Origin: Cuscuta epithymum
Lineage: Eukaryota > Streptophyta > Magnoliopsida > Solanales > Convolvulaceae
Assembly: GCA_945859915.1 (NCBI GenBank)
Contig: CAMAPF010000055.1
Span: 5,330,001-5,394,000 of the forward strand
Direction of reading: 5' to 3'
DNA length: 64,000 nucleotides
The position numbers and the translations under genes were made by a program. The notes beneath the pieces were generated by a model. The model saw nothing but the letters and a program-made list of their open reading frames with translations. It made no database searches and was not told where the DNA came from. Shown in pieces: positions 21,706 to 34,610 of the stretch. Within the stretch, counting starts at the first letter, position 1, and each line of letters begins with the position of its first letter.

Positions 21706-23036
21706 CTATATGAACATGTTGACAAGCAGAAGGGGTATCCCAAGGGAATTGTAGCGACAAGAGAAACAGATTGTTACTACTGTAGATGCACTTCGTGTAG
21801 GTGTTACTGTCATGTTGGTGGGAGATTCAACAGCAACAGCAGGTGGAGTATGTGTTGTAGTTATGGCGGGAAATTCAATATCATCAGCAGGTGGAATAGA
21901 TGAATCATTTGCACGGGGTAGTCCTGATGTTTTATTATCAGGTTTAGGAGGTAGACTTACAGGAGGTGGTGGGGCTGAATCTTCCCCGCCTGCAAACATA
22001 CAGGTTGAAAGTTGTTAAAGAATTTCCTCTTAAATTACAGAAAAGAGATAAAAGGCTATGTACTGTATCTATTTGCAGCCTATTGCCATCCAAATTCAGT
22101 GTTTTATTACCCGGGAGGTGTGGAGTTGAAATCCCTGGACCTGTAGCAATACACATCACACGCTTATTGAAAAATTGCTAACCGAAATCATTGAAAAGTG
22201 GAATTGAAAAAGCGGATGAGTAGCACCTGTTATGCTCTTCAGTGGAGGCAATGTAATGTTTCCTGAGTTGGAACATGAAAAGATGAATGATCAGAGCCTA
22301 TTTACTGTTTGATCATTCAAAGAATTCTTCACAGAAATCAGACACAGCATAAATTCTGTCCAATTCAGGCATTTAAGTTCGGTTATCCATGTCAACAAGA
22401 TTCTACTGAACTTGGATCATCCCATTGCATCTGATTAGTGCGGAACAGCGGAAACTCTCAAACTCGTAATTCGTAATAAAATAAAATAAACTTCACAAAT
22501 AGATAAGCAGTTTACATTGCAACGTTTGAAATTAGTAGATTGGAACACGGAGTAAATAACAATTAGAATGACGATCACGAAAACAAATTCCACAAAATTC
22601 ACAGATGCGTGAATAAATAAGATGGTTAATAGGATCGATTATCCGAAATTCGTTCAGCTATTACGTGATTACGATTCTACGAACCTGAACAGAGATGCTT
22701 AAGGGAGGTGTTCGCGATGACTTCTCCATTTCTCATCCGGCAAACGGTGGGGAGAGAGACCACTCTGGTAGAGTTAACTGAGAATCCGAGTATCCGCGGC
22801 TCCTGTATGAGGTAGCACAGGCAGATTGCACCGCCGGATTCCATCGCAGAGGCGATTTCATCGCAACAACGGCGCGATGGCGAGTTAGTGACGTTGTTTG
22901 GAAAAGAGGAGATGAACGGCAAGCACGTCGAGAACAGAACTAAATCATCGGAGCAACTGGAAGTAGACGCCGGAGATTCCGGAGTTGCGGTTGTGAGCAG
23001 AAGAGCTGAGAGGACGAAGACTATGCTGATTTCCAT
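21706..23036 (-). CDS. GPI-anchored non-specific lipid-transfer protein (LTPG)
   Basis: Binds apolar lipids at the outer plasma-membrane face and functions in cuticle or suberin lipid export (family knowledge). Exon 1 (23036-22685) encodes a signal peptide (MEISIVFVLSALLLTTA) and the complete eight-cysteine fold: C28, C38, C57-C58, C72-x-C74, C99 and C116. Exon 2 (21989-21706) joins in phase as SGGEDSAPPPP. It supplies a Pro/Ser/Thr-rich linker and a hydrophobic C-terminus ending PLLLVNMFI, as expected for GPI addition. The product is about 211 residues. The 695-nt intron has GT-AG ends and a good pyrimidine tract; a small unrecognised exon inside it cannot be excluded. Which LTPG subgroup it belongs to is not determined. 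Confidence 0.85.
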
Positions 23037-23959
23037 GCCGGACGGCGTCTGATTATTGACGATGCATATGGTCGGGAGGGAAGGGAAGAGGCCGTTTTTG
23101 AAGGTCGCGGCGCGGGAAAGTGGAAGACTAAGTTACCAGATTGCCCATGTTTTGTAACTAATTACGCAATTGACACTCTTTCATGAGTTTCATCACTGTC
23201 CATTTCAAGTTTCTTTTTGATTCAAAAACATGAAATCTATTGAATATTTTCACGATGTTATAGAGACTACATATGCAAATTTCTTGAAAATGTTCACGTA
23301 ATCATTTATCTTCCAAAAATATGTTACCAAGACATGTTTCTCGAGTACATGTTAACGAGATAATGAGATTTTCCAAGTTTATAGATGGACCCTTAAAAGC
23401 TCGAAAAAAGATTTTTAATATTTATTACTCCTAATTGATTCATTTTGATCTAACAATTATACTCACTAGCCACAAGTCCTACACTTACTTCAAATATGTG
23501 GATTGATAGAAAACGAGACAATATGGACCTCCACATATAATCTTATTTACATCTAATATCTAATATATATCCAACAAGTTGGAACTTGGAAATTCACAAG
23601 TCCTTGTGCAACATGATGCATATGTTATCTAGTACTGATCATGAGAAATGCAGAATATGATATCTATTAAGCTATAACAAACCAAAGAGCCTATTAAAGT
23701 GGTAACGAAAAATGCAAATTGGAATTGGAAATAAATAATTAAATACATGTTCATTTAGAGCGTGTTTTACTGATTTAGTTTGGTATGCTATAACATAGCT
23801 TGGTTTTGAACTAATTTAGTATGGCCTGATATATCTTGACCTATAAAATTTAATCGGTTAGGATTGTTTAATGTTGAATTGTTGATCTAATCTCGTCTAA
23901 CGTAATATTATTTTTATTAATATATTTACAAAGTAATTCGTAGTACTACGTATATTATT
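23037..23959. other. AT-rich intergenic DNA
   Basis: Probably includes the LTPG promoter next to 23037. No element boundary or gene recognised. Confidence 0.5.
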
Positions 23960-24370
23960 TCTATGGTGGTGGTGTTGAACCTAGGGGTGGACCGGGCCCG
24001 GTCTGGTTCCGGGTCGGGCCCGGCCGGGCTTGAATTTTTTTGGACAAGGCCCGGGACCGGCCCAGGAGTCTACCGGTACCGGGTCGGTTCAGTTTTTTTT
24101 GGGGGTTTCTTATTTATTCCAACCCCCACCCCCCAAACCCCGCGAAAACACCCAGCCCAGCCCACCTAGCATAGGCCCAAATCCGAAAAAAAAACCAAAA
24201 GAAAAAATTAAGGCCCGGACCGGCCGGGCCGGTCCCCAAATTTCAAGTCCCGTAACCGCACCCCATTAATCCCCTAGGTCGGGCCTAGGCCCGTTACCGG
24301 TACCAGTTCACCGGGCCGAGCCGGGCCGGTCTCGCACAGTGGCGGACCGGTCCGGTTCCCAGGCACACGG
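23960..24370. repeat. GC-rich CCGGGCC-repeat element remnant
   Basis: Two clusters of CCGGGCC/GGCCCGG words (about 23985-24090 and 24210-24350) enclose a C/A-rich middle. Similar GC-rich termini occur at 36663-37374 and 60134-60772, where hAT-type ends are clearer. ORFs running through here are low-complexity artefacts. No target duplication found. Confidence 0.5.
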
Positions 24371-25180
24371 TAAAATTCATTACCTTCGTCCGCTCCCTGT
24401 GAATACTTCGATTTCATACACTTTTTCATATATGTATCATATATCCTTGTTATGTTATTTTCCATTTTTCTTGCCAGTTAGAAAATACCTTTGCCAACTT
24501 GCCTAAATTCTGCATCCGACTTTATAATTTAGTGTTCTTCTTATCTGCTTATATGCTATTTGGATAGTACCATTGAACTATGTTAAAATGCACTCCGTAA
24601 GATTTAGGAGTATACTTACTAAGACCACTGTTAGCAAGTATACATATTTGTGTGCATCCAAATAGTTAATAAATTGATTTTTTTTCCAACTTATTCTGTT
24701 AAGAAATTCTTTTAAAGGTTGGTTGTTTAAGAAAAGAACATGATTGCAGTTTATATTATTTTCCCACTAAAGCAGAGTCATCATTCCTAACTGCTTCACC
24801 CTAGCACGAAATAAGACTCACCTATCAAACCTATAAGCTGGAAGCGTGAATAGAGCCATTACACCCATTCTAATTTTTTCATATTATTATATGACCCGCC
24901 TGATTTTAATTAGATCTAGGTCTGACGGTTTGAAGAGTTTATTGTTCGTATTAGGAATACCCATGTCTACGTCCATTTGCTTCATGCCCGTGTTTTTCAT
25001 TTTTCAAAAACACTTTGAGTAGTGTACTATTTTCAATTTTCATTATCATAAACAAATACATGTAGTAAATTAATTATTTCACTGTTTAATCATTCTGAGA
25101 CAAGGTCTTCAATTGTCTTGATGTTTACCCATAATTTTGTGCGGCAAACTGTTGACTAGTCTGGAAATATAAATATTGGT
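24371..25180. other. Intergenic DNA
   Basis: No feature recognised. Confidence 0.5.
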
Positions 25181-25481
25181 TGTTGGGATAATATGCCAGG
25201 CCCAGTGCCATCGGCCCGTTATCCCCGAGCTTTGGCCCAACTAGGCCCAAGACGCAATCTCACGAGCAGGAATCGCCCCTTGCTCATTTATTTATTTATC
25301 GGGCCGGTTCGCCCGATAGCTTGGATATGTATTATGCATTTGGGCCAAGCCCACGTAGGTTAGACTTTGGACTTGTTATGGATGTCTATAAATAGGCCAT
25401 CACCCCCTCATGTATTCTCTACGCTATTTTTACTATACTGAAGTGTTGCCGCTTTCTCTCTCAAGCTATTTTCTACCAACA
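25181..25481 (+). mobile_element. Solo LTR, 301 bp
   Basis: Starts TGTTGGGATAAT and ends CTACCAACA. Flanking pentamers TTGGT and TAGGT match at 4 of 5 positions. It contains a TATA box TATAAATA at 25387-25394, placing transcription on the plus strand. No primer-binding site or internal domain adjoins it. Confidence 0.8.
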
Positions 25482-26254
25482 TAGGTCTTGTAAGATGGTG
25501 TTTGTAGATAAGATCTGTTGATTGTCCGTTAGCAAGGTGACAATATCACTTATTGAAGTTGACCTTGCTAACCCTCACCCAAACAGACCCTTGGGCAATG
25601 TTTAGGAATTGGGTTTATGGAACATAGTAATAAATAAGTAAATATAACATTTACTTTGAAATGTAAGTATCACTTAAAATTCAAAGCTTTCTTGTAGTGG
25701 TAAAACTACTATGTTCCTCATAGGAGGTATCACTTTTGACATCATTTGATCCTCATATACTTTTCTTTCATTTGATTCAATAACTTTTCATTCTAAGCCG
25801 ATTTTGGAGTTGTGGAAAATATGCTTTAATTCCATGTGTATAGCAGATTATATTTGGTGCTAAGTTTATGTTAAATAATGTTCAACATGAGAAGTTTAGT
25901 ATCTTCTGAATTCTAATTTGGGACAAACACTTGCTGATGCAACTTTCCTTTTCACCTGGAAATCAAGTGTTTGTTTTCAGACTTCAGCATAAGCTTATGT
26001 TAACTGATTTGTATAGTGCAATTAGTTAAGCTTTGGATGATCATGAACTTAATACTTACATGTTCCCGTATTCAGTTGATGGAGGTTCCATACATTCTCA
26101 TCAACGTTTTAGCTCAAATTTAAGGTAAGCAAAGTCTTTGGTGGAGTTTAACTTATGTGCAAATCTTTAGTTTGCTTTCTTCAACTGTGATTTTTTCGAT
26201 GTTTTCGAATTTTTCAATATAATATCAAAGAAAGTTGAGAAAACCCGCTTCCTC
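25482..26254. other. Intergenic DNA
   Basis: No gene. The words 'tttcttgtagtg' near 25688 look like a CACTA terminus, but no partner end was found. Confidence 0.45.
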
Positions 26255-26262
26255 AAGGGTTC

Positions 26263-26320
26263 TAATACGTTTAGTATTATGTGAGTGGGTTTGCTCTTAC
26301 GTGAATAACACGCACAAAGA
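26263..26320 (-). mobile_element. Left LTR fragment of a minus-strand copia element
   Basis: 58 bp starting TAATACGTTTAGTATTATG, nearly identical to the start of the right LTR at 30440. Preceded by AAGGGTTC (26255-26262), which also follows the right LTR (30756-30763). It is cut off where the plus-strand LTR at 26331 begins. Confidence 0.7.
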
Positions 26321-26330
26321 AAGGAAGAAT

Positions 26331-26796
26331 TGTTGGAATATTTTATTCCAATAATTAATATGGGCTAATATTATAATTATTTTATTAGCTATTTATCATA
26401 ATTGAGTTTTATTTATGTATTATCTAAACCCAATAGACTATTAAGATAGGTGTATGGGCCAAAATAATAAATGGGCAGAAGCCCGTGTTGCTTGTTAGGG
26501 TATAATGGGAGCTCTAACTAGATCAACACAATCTATAAATAGGCTATGGTCCCCAATACATTGAACGACCAATTCACTTCTCTTCTCCCCATCGGAAGAG
26601 AGAAAGACTCGGGTTCAATTGAGGAAGATCCAGACGCCATCTACCTCGTTCCATTCCTCCTGCGGCTTCGCTATGGATCCAGGTAGTAATCTTATTATAC
26701 TCTATTATTCAACATGATGAAGGTCCTAGAATTATTGAACAATCCGTTTGATTTGTTCTTGTATTGCTTCCGCTATATGTAAAAGTATTTCCAACA
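26331..26796 (+). mobile_element. 5' LTR of a second, plus-strand LTR element
   Basis: 466 bp, starts TGTTGGAATATT and ends ATTTCCAACA. A TATA box TATAAATA lies at 26534-26541. It is followed at once by a primer-binding site, so it is a 5' LTR and not a solo LTR. No matching 3' LTR was found in the window. Confidence 0.85.
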
Positions 26797-26798
26797 AT

Positions 26799-26810
26799 TG
26801 GTATCAGAGC
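26799..26810 (+). other. Primer-binding site (initiator Met tRNA)
   Basis: TGGTATCAGAGC is complementary to the 3' end of plant initiator methionine tRNA, the usual primer of Ty1/copia and many TRIM elements. Confidence 0.9.
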
Positions 26811-27990
26811 CTCCTTCATGTTGAATTATTTGGAGTTTTTCATATTTCTTGTTTCAATCTTAAACGATTGAATTTCTAGATTTTTTTTGTCATATGATCT
26901 GCCGATTTGAATGAAATAAGGGTAATGCGATTTTGCGTTTATGCAATTCGTTCCTGATATATTCACATATTAGATCGGTAGTTAATCGTAAGGCAAAATT
27001 GATTTAGTCTTAATCGGCTGTTTCGTTTTGTTTTCTCAATCGTATTGATCATCTACGATTGGAACATCTGAATAATTTTAATCTGCCATATCAGTTTCGT
27101 TTTTGAATGTGGCAGATTGGATTTTATTTATTGCTTGTTTGGGCACTTCAATTCAATCCCATATACGATTAGCCGATTACAAATTTACAATGGAATCAGA
27201 ATTCATATGAATCTGTATTTTTTTGATAATCGTATCGGCCATGATCTGCAATATGTGATGGAATTAATTGAATATTCTTGATTTATTTTTTCTTTTGAGA
27301 TTTATTCGGCGCTCAGTAGAAAATTATTGTAGAATTTTCAATTTTTATGTCAATCTTATGATTGATGTTTTTTGTTTGGAAAAGGTGATTCGAATATTAA
27401 TATTGTGATCGTTAAATCACTTACGGAGCATATTAGTGCATACGTTTATTAGTTATCCCATTTGTTTTTTTTTATTCATTTTCCAAATTTTGGCTATTTT
27501 ATACTAGTATTGTTTATACGGAGTATTATATATGGAGTATGGGCAATTTGGTGCCTTGGGAATTAAAGATTCCTTTTATAATTGTGATTAATCATTGCCG
27601 TATTACAATATACTAGTAATTGTGAACTATCAAGTTCGAATTTTTATTTATAGTCAAATATTATTTTGGAAGGTGATTAAGTTGTCATTTTTATCTTCTA
27701 TTGTGAGAATGACCTTAATTAATTACTTTGGTATGAAAAGTAATGAGTGGTATATAACTGACAGATCACTTACTAATTAGTGAATGTTTTACCACGTTGA
27801 TTTGCTTTCAAACTTTTAGTGATTTTTGTCGGTATTTTATATGGCTTTGGTAATTAAGTACATATTTGTGATTATCATTTTCAGTAATCAAATACTCATA
27901 TGTAATTACGGCCAACATTTATCTCATCAGAAATATAGATTATTTTTTATGTGATTATTATTATTATTATTTCAATTGGTCATTGTGATT
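26811..27990 (+). mobile_element. Non-coding leader of the plus-strand LTR element
   Basis: About 1.2 kb of AT-rich sequence without any retroelement protein. It begins after the PBS and ends where a minus-strand reverse transcriptase frame starts. Probably an untranslated leader left after loss of the rest of the element. Confidence 0.5.
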
Positions 27991-30426
27991 AACGGCTTAA
28001 AGCGACTGATGCAAGCGACAGACTTGTCGCTGTCTAGAGGAGGAGAATCCAGGTGGCGGATACATGTAAACTTCCTCATCCAATTGACCATGTAAAAATG
28101 CATTGTCCACATCCATTTGATGAAGTTCCCAATTCTTAAAAGCAGCAACGACTAGAAGAGTCCGCACATTCGTCATTTTGGCCACAGGGCAAAAGTCTCG
28201 TGGTAGTCAATGCCCTCCACCTGTCTGTTTCCACACACTACAAGACGCGCTTTAAAACATTCAATAGTACCATCACTATTATATTTAATTTTGTAGATCC
28301 ATTTATAATGAATGAGTTTCTTGTGTGCAGACAAATCCATCACAGTCCAGGTCCCATTGGATTCCAATGCGTCGATCTCACGACGCATGGCTAAACGCCT
28401 GCGAGGATCACAGACGGCAGCCTGATAAGACAAAGGTTCTTTCTCTAGGGAAAGAGCTGCAAGAAAGGCTCGATGTTGTACCGAGTAAGCGTTATAATTA
28501 ACATAACAAGCCAAGAGATAAGGATAACCTGAAGACACCGATGGAAGAGTGAAGTCGTATGGGTCAATATTGGCGGTGTGTGTCTGCACATAATCTTTTA
28601 GCCGGACTGAGGGCAGTTTGCGTCGAAAACCTCAGCCAAGTGGAGGAGAGACATCTGGTGAGCGTGGCATGGATGGAGGTGCTCCTTCAATTTCGTGATC
28701 ATTCTGTGCATGCATGTACATGTCCATGGGCTGGGAAGGCATGGCAGCAGGAGATGACACGACGGAAGAACCCGTGTCCTCAGTACGCGAATTATGTTTG
28801 GGAGAGCTTGACATAATTATGGGGTTATTTTCATGAGGTAAGTCCAAAATCTGCCATGTCGTCAGCATGTATGTATGATCGATACTCCAAATTATTTGGA
28901 AATTGGGTCTCTTCAAATTGGGTCTCATTAGTGGAGCATGAGTCAGCAAATGGAAATTGGGTCTCTTAAATTCTTCAAATTGTATATCCCTGGACACAAA
29001 TTGTTTTTGGGATTCCAAATCTAACACTTTCCAACCCCGTTGAGTATAAGAATATCCCAGAAAAACGCATTTGCGACTACAACCTTCAAATTTATCACTA
29101 GTTTTGGAGTATACAAAGCACAAACAACCAAACGTTTTGATGTGTTCATAAGATGAAACCTTACAATACAAGCATTCAAATGGGGTTTTCCCAATTCGCC
29201 ATAGATGGTGTCCTATTAATTAAGTAGCATGCGGTTAAAACACACTCTCCCCAGAATCTGATAGGAAGATTCGCCTGAAACCGTAAAGCACGTGCCACAT
29301 TTAAAATATGACGATGTTTTCTTTCAACGCGATCATTTTGCTGCGGTGTGCCAAAACACGAAGTTTGAAATAAAATCCCATTGTTTAAAAAATATGGCCA
29401 CAAGGGGGAAAATTCTGTCCCATTATCTGCCCGTACAATTTCAACAGACGTTTTAAACTGAGTTTTAACCATAGCAAAAAACGTTGCAGAATAGTTGGCA
29501 CCTCCGTTTTCCCAGCCATTAAATGGACCCAAACAGCTCGCGAATAGTCATCGACAATAGTCAAAAAATAATATGCACCAGACGTACTAGGTTGGCGGTA
29601 GGGACCCCCCACACATCATAATGAATAAGTTCAAAAAATACGCAAAGCACGATTTAGACTAGGAGTGAATATTTCACGTGTCTGCTTAGCTCTAGCACAA
29701 ATATCACAACTTTTACTAAGAGTACCACTACCAACAACTTTTTTTTGACTAACAGAAAGAAGTCGAATAACCCGGGATGAAGGATGTCCCATTCTTCTAT
29801 GCCATAAATCTTCTGTGTTATCACTGACCACATGTGAAGCTTGCACAGAACCAACTCCTCAAAGATAATAGACCCCACCACGACGTTCACCCACTCAAAT
29901 CAGCGTCTTCAAAGTGAGGTCATGTACCACACAAAACTTGTTAGTAAAAATAACGTGACACGGCAAATCATCAATAAGACGCCCAACAGAAATTAAGTGA
30001 CATGTCAAATTTGGTACATAAAGTACTCGTTCAAGAACCACTCCTGTTCCTAACTCCACTCGCCCAATGTGACTAGCAAATGTAATATTCCCATTAGGAA
30101 ACATCACGGGTATGGATGTCACAGGATAAGTATTAGTCATTACTGTTTTGTCACCCGTCATATGATATGATGTGCCCGTGTCAAGAAGCTAGTTTAAACG
30201 CATTATACCTGCAAGTTTTTCACCACCATCACCTGAGTGGTATTTTTTCACAAATTCTAACAAGGAATTCCATTGATTGGCAGAAAGGGTAGGAAATGGC
30301 TTAAAATTTCCTTGCTCCGATACATCATCCACTTGAGCTCCAAGTCCCTTCCGTTCTTCGCTCTGCCGATAATTTGTCACCATGGTTATCAACTGATCTG
30401 GTAAAAAAACGGAGGCTCAATTTGCC
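27991..30426 (-). pseudogene. Ty1/copia polyprotein remnant (gag end, protease, integrase, partial RT)
   Basis: Read from right to left: gag end (NYRQSEERKGLGAQ, near 30370); protease region (MTGDKTVMTNTYPVTSIPV, about 30160) with LYVPNLTCHLISVG; GAG-pre-integrase LWHRRMGHPSS...CDICARAKQT (about 29800-29660); integrase with VDDYSR, RADNGTEF and ERKHRHIL (D, D, E triad; about 29560-29320); then RT WTVMDLSAHKKLIHYKWIYK through FKARLVVCGNRQVEGIDYHE and MDVDNAFLHGQLDEEVYM (about 28480-28050). Several frame changes occur, including a one-base loss next to the FAPVAKMT-type motif. The RT catalytic YVDD and all of RNase H are missing. A short 'aaattgggtctct'-type segment is repeated at about 28900-28980. 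Confidence 0.9.
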
Positions 30427-30439
30427 TTCTCTGATACCA
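30427..30439 (-). other. Primer-binding site of the minus-strand copia element
   Basis: The minus strand reads TGGTATCAGAGAA directly inside the right LTR, matching the initiator Met tRNA primer. This fixes the right LTR as the 5' LTR. Confidence 0.85.
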
Positions 30440-30755
30440 TAATACGTTTAGTATTATGTGAGTGGGTTTGCTCTTACGTGAATAACACGTACAAAGATGA
30501 ATATCTTCTGCATTTCAATATGGCCGAATACATGCTTATATACAATTGGTGATAATCTAATCATGGTAACTACAACTCAAATAAATCCTCTCAACCATAA
30601 ATATTAATTGGAAAATTAGGAGACAAATAAAGAGAGAATATGTGATAATAATATACAATAATAATTGTACATAATTATGGAAGAATATTCTCGTACAGGT
30701 TCTTCCAATTTCACTAAGCATATTTTTTATTTCATCTTAGTGCCTAACAGCACCC
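30440..30755 (-). mobile_element. 5' LTR (right side) of the minus-strand copia element
   Basis: About 316 bp between the PBS and a flanking AAGGGTTC that is also found at 26255-26262. The inner tip is the palindrome TAATACGTTTAGTATTA instead of a usual CA, so the exact LTR boundary is uncertain. Confidence 0.65.
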
Positions 30756-31261
30756 AAGGGTTCTTCCCTCATCATTTTAATTGTATTTTGAGGCTTTTGT
30801 TCCACCATTTGTCAATGCCTTAAATGATTGTTTTAGTGAATAAAAAATCTTAAGTGAAGTTACTTTGTAGTGTTCCAATAGATTTTGGATATTGTTTTTA
30901 AAGTTCAATAAATCTAATCGTCTCATCATGTTCTTGTTTGCAGTTTTAAGCTATGGTTAGTCCTTCAATTTACTTGGAAAGGAGAGATTTACATGCATTA
31001 TAATTCCTCGGGGAGATTGGAGACTAAAAACACTGCTGACCTAGAAAATATTTTTATTACGATTGTTGTTATAGTCACAGTCTCACATTTATTGGTGGAG
31101 TGAGCATATTGACATGAGTGTTGAGTATTTGAGAATTGAAACATGCATGATGGAGTTGATACTTGATATCAAGGACAAAATTAGGTGAAGAGTGACCCAA
31201 GAGACTCACATACGCTTTACAATTACTGCCCAAGAAGCATATGCCCTTTCTTTTTCAATAT

Positions 31262-33000
31262 TGATTACGTAGATTGATCGGATTGAACTTGCAAGTGTAC
31301 AAGTGCCGATATAGTAATAAATTCCGGTAAAATACCGGGTCGAATCCACAGGGAAACGTTGTTTAATTCAAGTCCGAGAGTAGATAATTTTAAATATTGA
31401 AATGAGTAAAGTGCAGGGATTTTGATTTGTGTTTTGTATTTTTGGCTTTTCACTTTTAATTCAAGGAAACAACTTTAATTAATTTGGGTTTAAAATTAAT
31501 GATAACAATGGCTAAGGCTTCGGGAATCACTTAAATGCTTTAATAGAGTTGAATATTAGTTCTTTACCAATAATTATGAATACGATGTTGCTAATATATT
31601 CTCAACTCCGGTTAAGGCAGCGAGAGCGTGGTTTTCGTTACGTGTAAGTCCCGTTACGGCTTACATTCATCTACCGAAAACCCCGTTGAATATCAAGACA
31701 TCACACCCGTATCATATAATACCGGATATATTTCTATTCTCGGTATATATATGTTTATCCTTTAATGTTCATAGTTTAGACTTCAACGTTAATTGCAAGC
31801 ATAAACTAAGTTTAACATACTTCTATGTTGTACACCATAGTCATAAACAATCAAAATGTAAAGGATAAATCACAATTTATTGGTTTAGAACTTTTATCAA
31901 ACACCTAATGGGCATAGAAGTTCATCCCTAGCCTTAGCTAAGAACTTAGCCTCTAATGCTCATATTAATTACAAAAGTGTAACTAAGAACAATGAAATAC
32001 AATAACATACAAGAAATAATACCTAGAACCAATTGTAGAGGAGACAAATAGCTTCTTCTCCAACACTTCAAGAGAATGCAAAAGTAAAATATAAAAAGTG
32101 AATTTTTTGCTCCAAAGATGGATTGATGATCTTGTTTGATGAATTGGGGGCTTTATATAGGCTAAAGATTGACATCTTTTAGTCTATTCGAGCCCAACAA
32201 TCAAGCATGGAAGATATATTTGATTAGCTCATGTGGAAGGTGAGTTTTTTCCATCAAAATATTTCAGCACGTTCTTTTGTATTTGCAGGATCAGACCTAC
32301 CCGGCGCCGGGTTCAGGCCTACCCGGCGCCGGTTCTTCATTGTGCGCAGGGAAATCTGAAAATTTAGCATACCCGGCGCCAGTTATAAGGCCTACCCAGC
32401 GCCGGGTAAGCTACTGGTTTGTGTATATGTGAAAATCAACAAACGGGCGCCGGTTTGGTGCAAATTCCGGCGCCGGTTTTGTCTTGGGATTTTGGGGATG
32501 TTCCGCTACGAATTTGGACATGATTCCTTCACCAAAGTTGTAGATAATGAAGTCTTCTATCCAACAAAACTTGAATGACATGATTTTATTCAGCCAATCA
32601 AGAGATATGGATAAAACACTGAGAGGTATGCATCCTGAAATCCCACCAGCAACATCTGACTTTGTTGGTTGATTGAGTCTTGTTCCTTTCATATTTTGGT
32701 CATGACGTCTTCATAACATTTGTACCTTATTGAGTTAGTATTCACATGAAACTCTAATCGAGTGATTTCGAGTTCTATAGAATACGTTATACTCAAATTA
32801 TGGGCAGAACGTCATTCTCTTGGTCCAAAAAGTCGTTCATCGCAATGTTTTATGATCTAGCTCTCATTCTGGAGGTATTTGCCCGATTTCTCTTCTTTTC
32901 TTCAACAAATACTTATAAATACTTATGTTAAACACAAGTAAATATAACGGCTATCATAGATCTTCTTTCAAGTGTTTGATCTTTAAAAATGTAACCTTAT
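31262..33000. repeat. Unclassified dispersed repeat with GGCGCC motifs
   Basis: Contains the block 'cgggtcgaatccacagggaa' (about 31338-31357) that I recognise from dispersed non-coding plant repeats, a 'ggctttatatagg' TATA-like site near 32150, and at 32295-32475 six to seven occurrences of a CCGGCGCC(GG) core in phrases such as 'gacctacccggcgccgggtt'. No coding frame and no LTR pair was identified. Class not assigned. Confidence 0.4.
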
Positions 33001-34610
33001 GAATAAATATCTGCATGCACATCACAATAATAAAAACATATAGCAAATGATAAAATCACATTTTAAAGGTAAAAATTAACACAATATTTTGGTTGGGCAT
33101 CATGTCAAACGCGCATCACGCATACAGATAACTAGTGTAAAGATAAATGAGAATATGATTTGAAACAGAAATTTCCATGTTGAGTCCGTTCTTGAAAACT
33201 AATCACCTTGTTGGGCCAAGCTTTGGGTGAGGTGCACGAGAATCCCAATAATAAAGAAAGAATAAGCTGCTCTTTGTGGAAAGGAACACTAGACTTCATC
33301 AATACACGAATCACTTTACCTAGCTAGAGGATAAACATATAGTACATGGATACATTGTTTAGATCACAAATCCCGGTGATTGCTGTTATTGAAGTGCGGT
33401 GTTCCTACCTACAAAACGCGAATAAACCATGTTTGGGGCTTGATGAAGATTGGGTTGTCGTAGCCCACCTTTGTGGAGATGATCATTGTAAAATTACACA
33501 CGTGTTCTGTTGGTGCGACAATATGAAGCTCAAGAGGGTGATCAATATAGTTTAGCAGTCGTGACGTATTGGAATATCAAAGATCCCTACTGATTGCCAA
33601 ACGCTTATTGGCAACAAAGAGTACAAATCGATTGGTTTCTTGCCTCCAAGGGAACACTGAGCTGTGGTCTTTTTATTCGATGAACTACCGCAACTTATTG
33701 TCTGTGACTGATGAGGTTTTTCCATAAAAAATCTTGCAGCTGAAAAAAAAGGAGAAAATGCGTATGTTCGCTCAACTTTCATTTGACACATTTGAGCACA
33801 AAAAAGTAAAATTAGAACAAATATACCCTTATGTTCAAATAGTTAAGGGTTATATGTGTTCTCTAATATATAATTAAAGAGTTTATTTTTTCGAAGTTTA
33901 AAAGATATGTATTTAACAAACTCAATGTAAAATTAAATAGTATATTTGCTCTGATACATAAAGTGTAAAATACATTTGCTCGGTAATTATTGCTATTACT
34001 TTTGAAGTTTATTTAGATTAGTTTTATCATATTCCAATGAAATTTATATAATATATTTTATATTTTACTTTTACATATCGTGGTTTTGTAAGGTGTTACA
34101 AATATTTTCTATTGCGTTCATTCACATTATTTATCTTTATATTTGTGTATTAAGTAGATTAAAGAGATCAGATTAGTTATTTGACAAGGCCAGTTTTATA
34201 TTCGGACCCATAAACGTTTTTTAATACAAAAGTCCACCCTTCACATATTATATATTTAAAGGCTTACTTTTATAACTTTGTCTTTGGATTCACGTACCCA
34301 TACATTCCAGAGAGCCGAGAATCGCATTTTCACTATAGCTATTGAATACTGTGTACTACTATAAACGTTCTTCACCATTACTGTATTAAAAATTGCCATT
34401 AATATTCTCATTTCTTCGTTGTTTCACCGACAAGAAACTAGTTCGAAAAATAATTTTTTACCACTTCTGAAAAAATTACATGACTGACTCATTTTGGTGT
34501 GCTGATCATCCTAAAAAACATTGTAGCAAAAGTCTTCATCATAGCTTTTTTTTCGAAAATTTTGAGATTTTCGAAAAGTTGAGCTTTTCGAAAACCTTCT
34601 TGTCCTAGCA
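33001..34610. other. Intergenic DNA
   Basis: Short ORFs near 33346-33791 on both strands show no recognisable domain and no splice context. Nothing else identified. Confidence 0.45.

Noticed and set aside
23963..24465. ORFs in the CCGGGCC-rich stretch
   Set aside because: Low-complexity translations of a GC-rich element end; no domain and no conserved start.
25687..25698. CACTA-like word TTTCTTGTAGTG
   Set aside because: A single 12-bp match without a partner terminus or subterminal repeats; could be chance.
33346..33791. Two ORFs of 69 and 79 codons
   Set aside because: No recognisable domain, no splice or promoter context, and neighbours are intergenic; not supported as genes.
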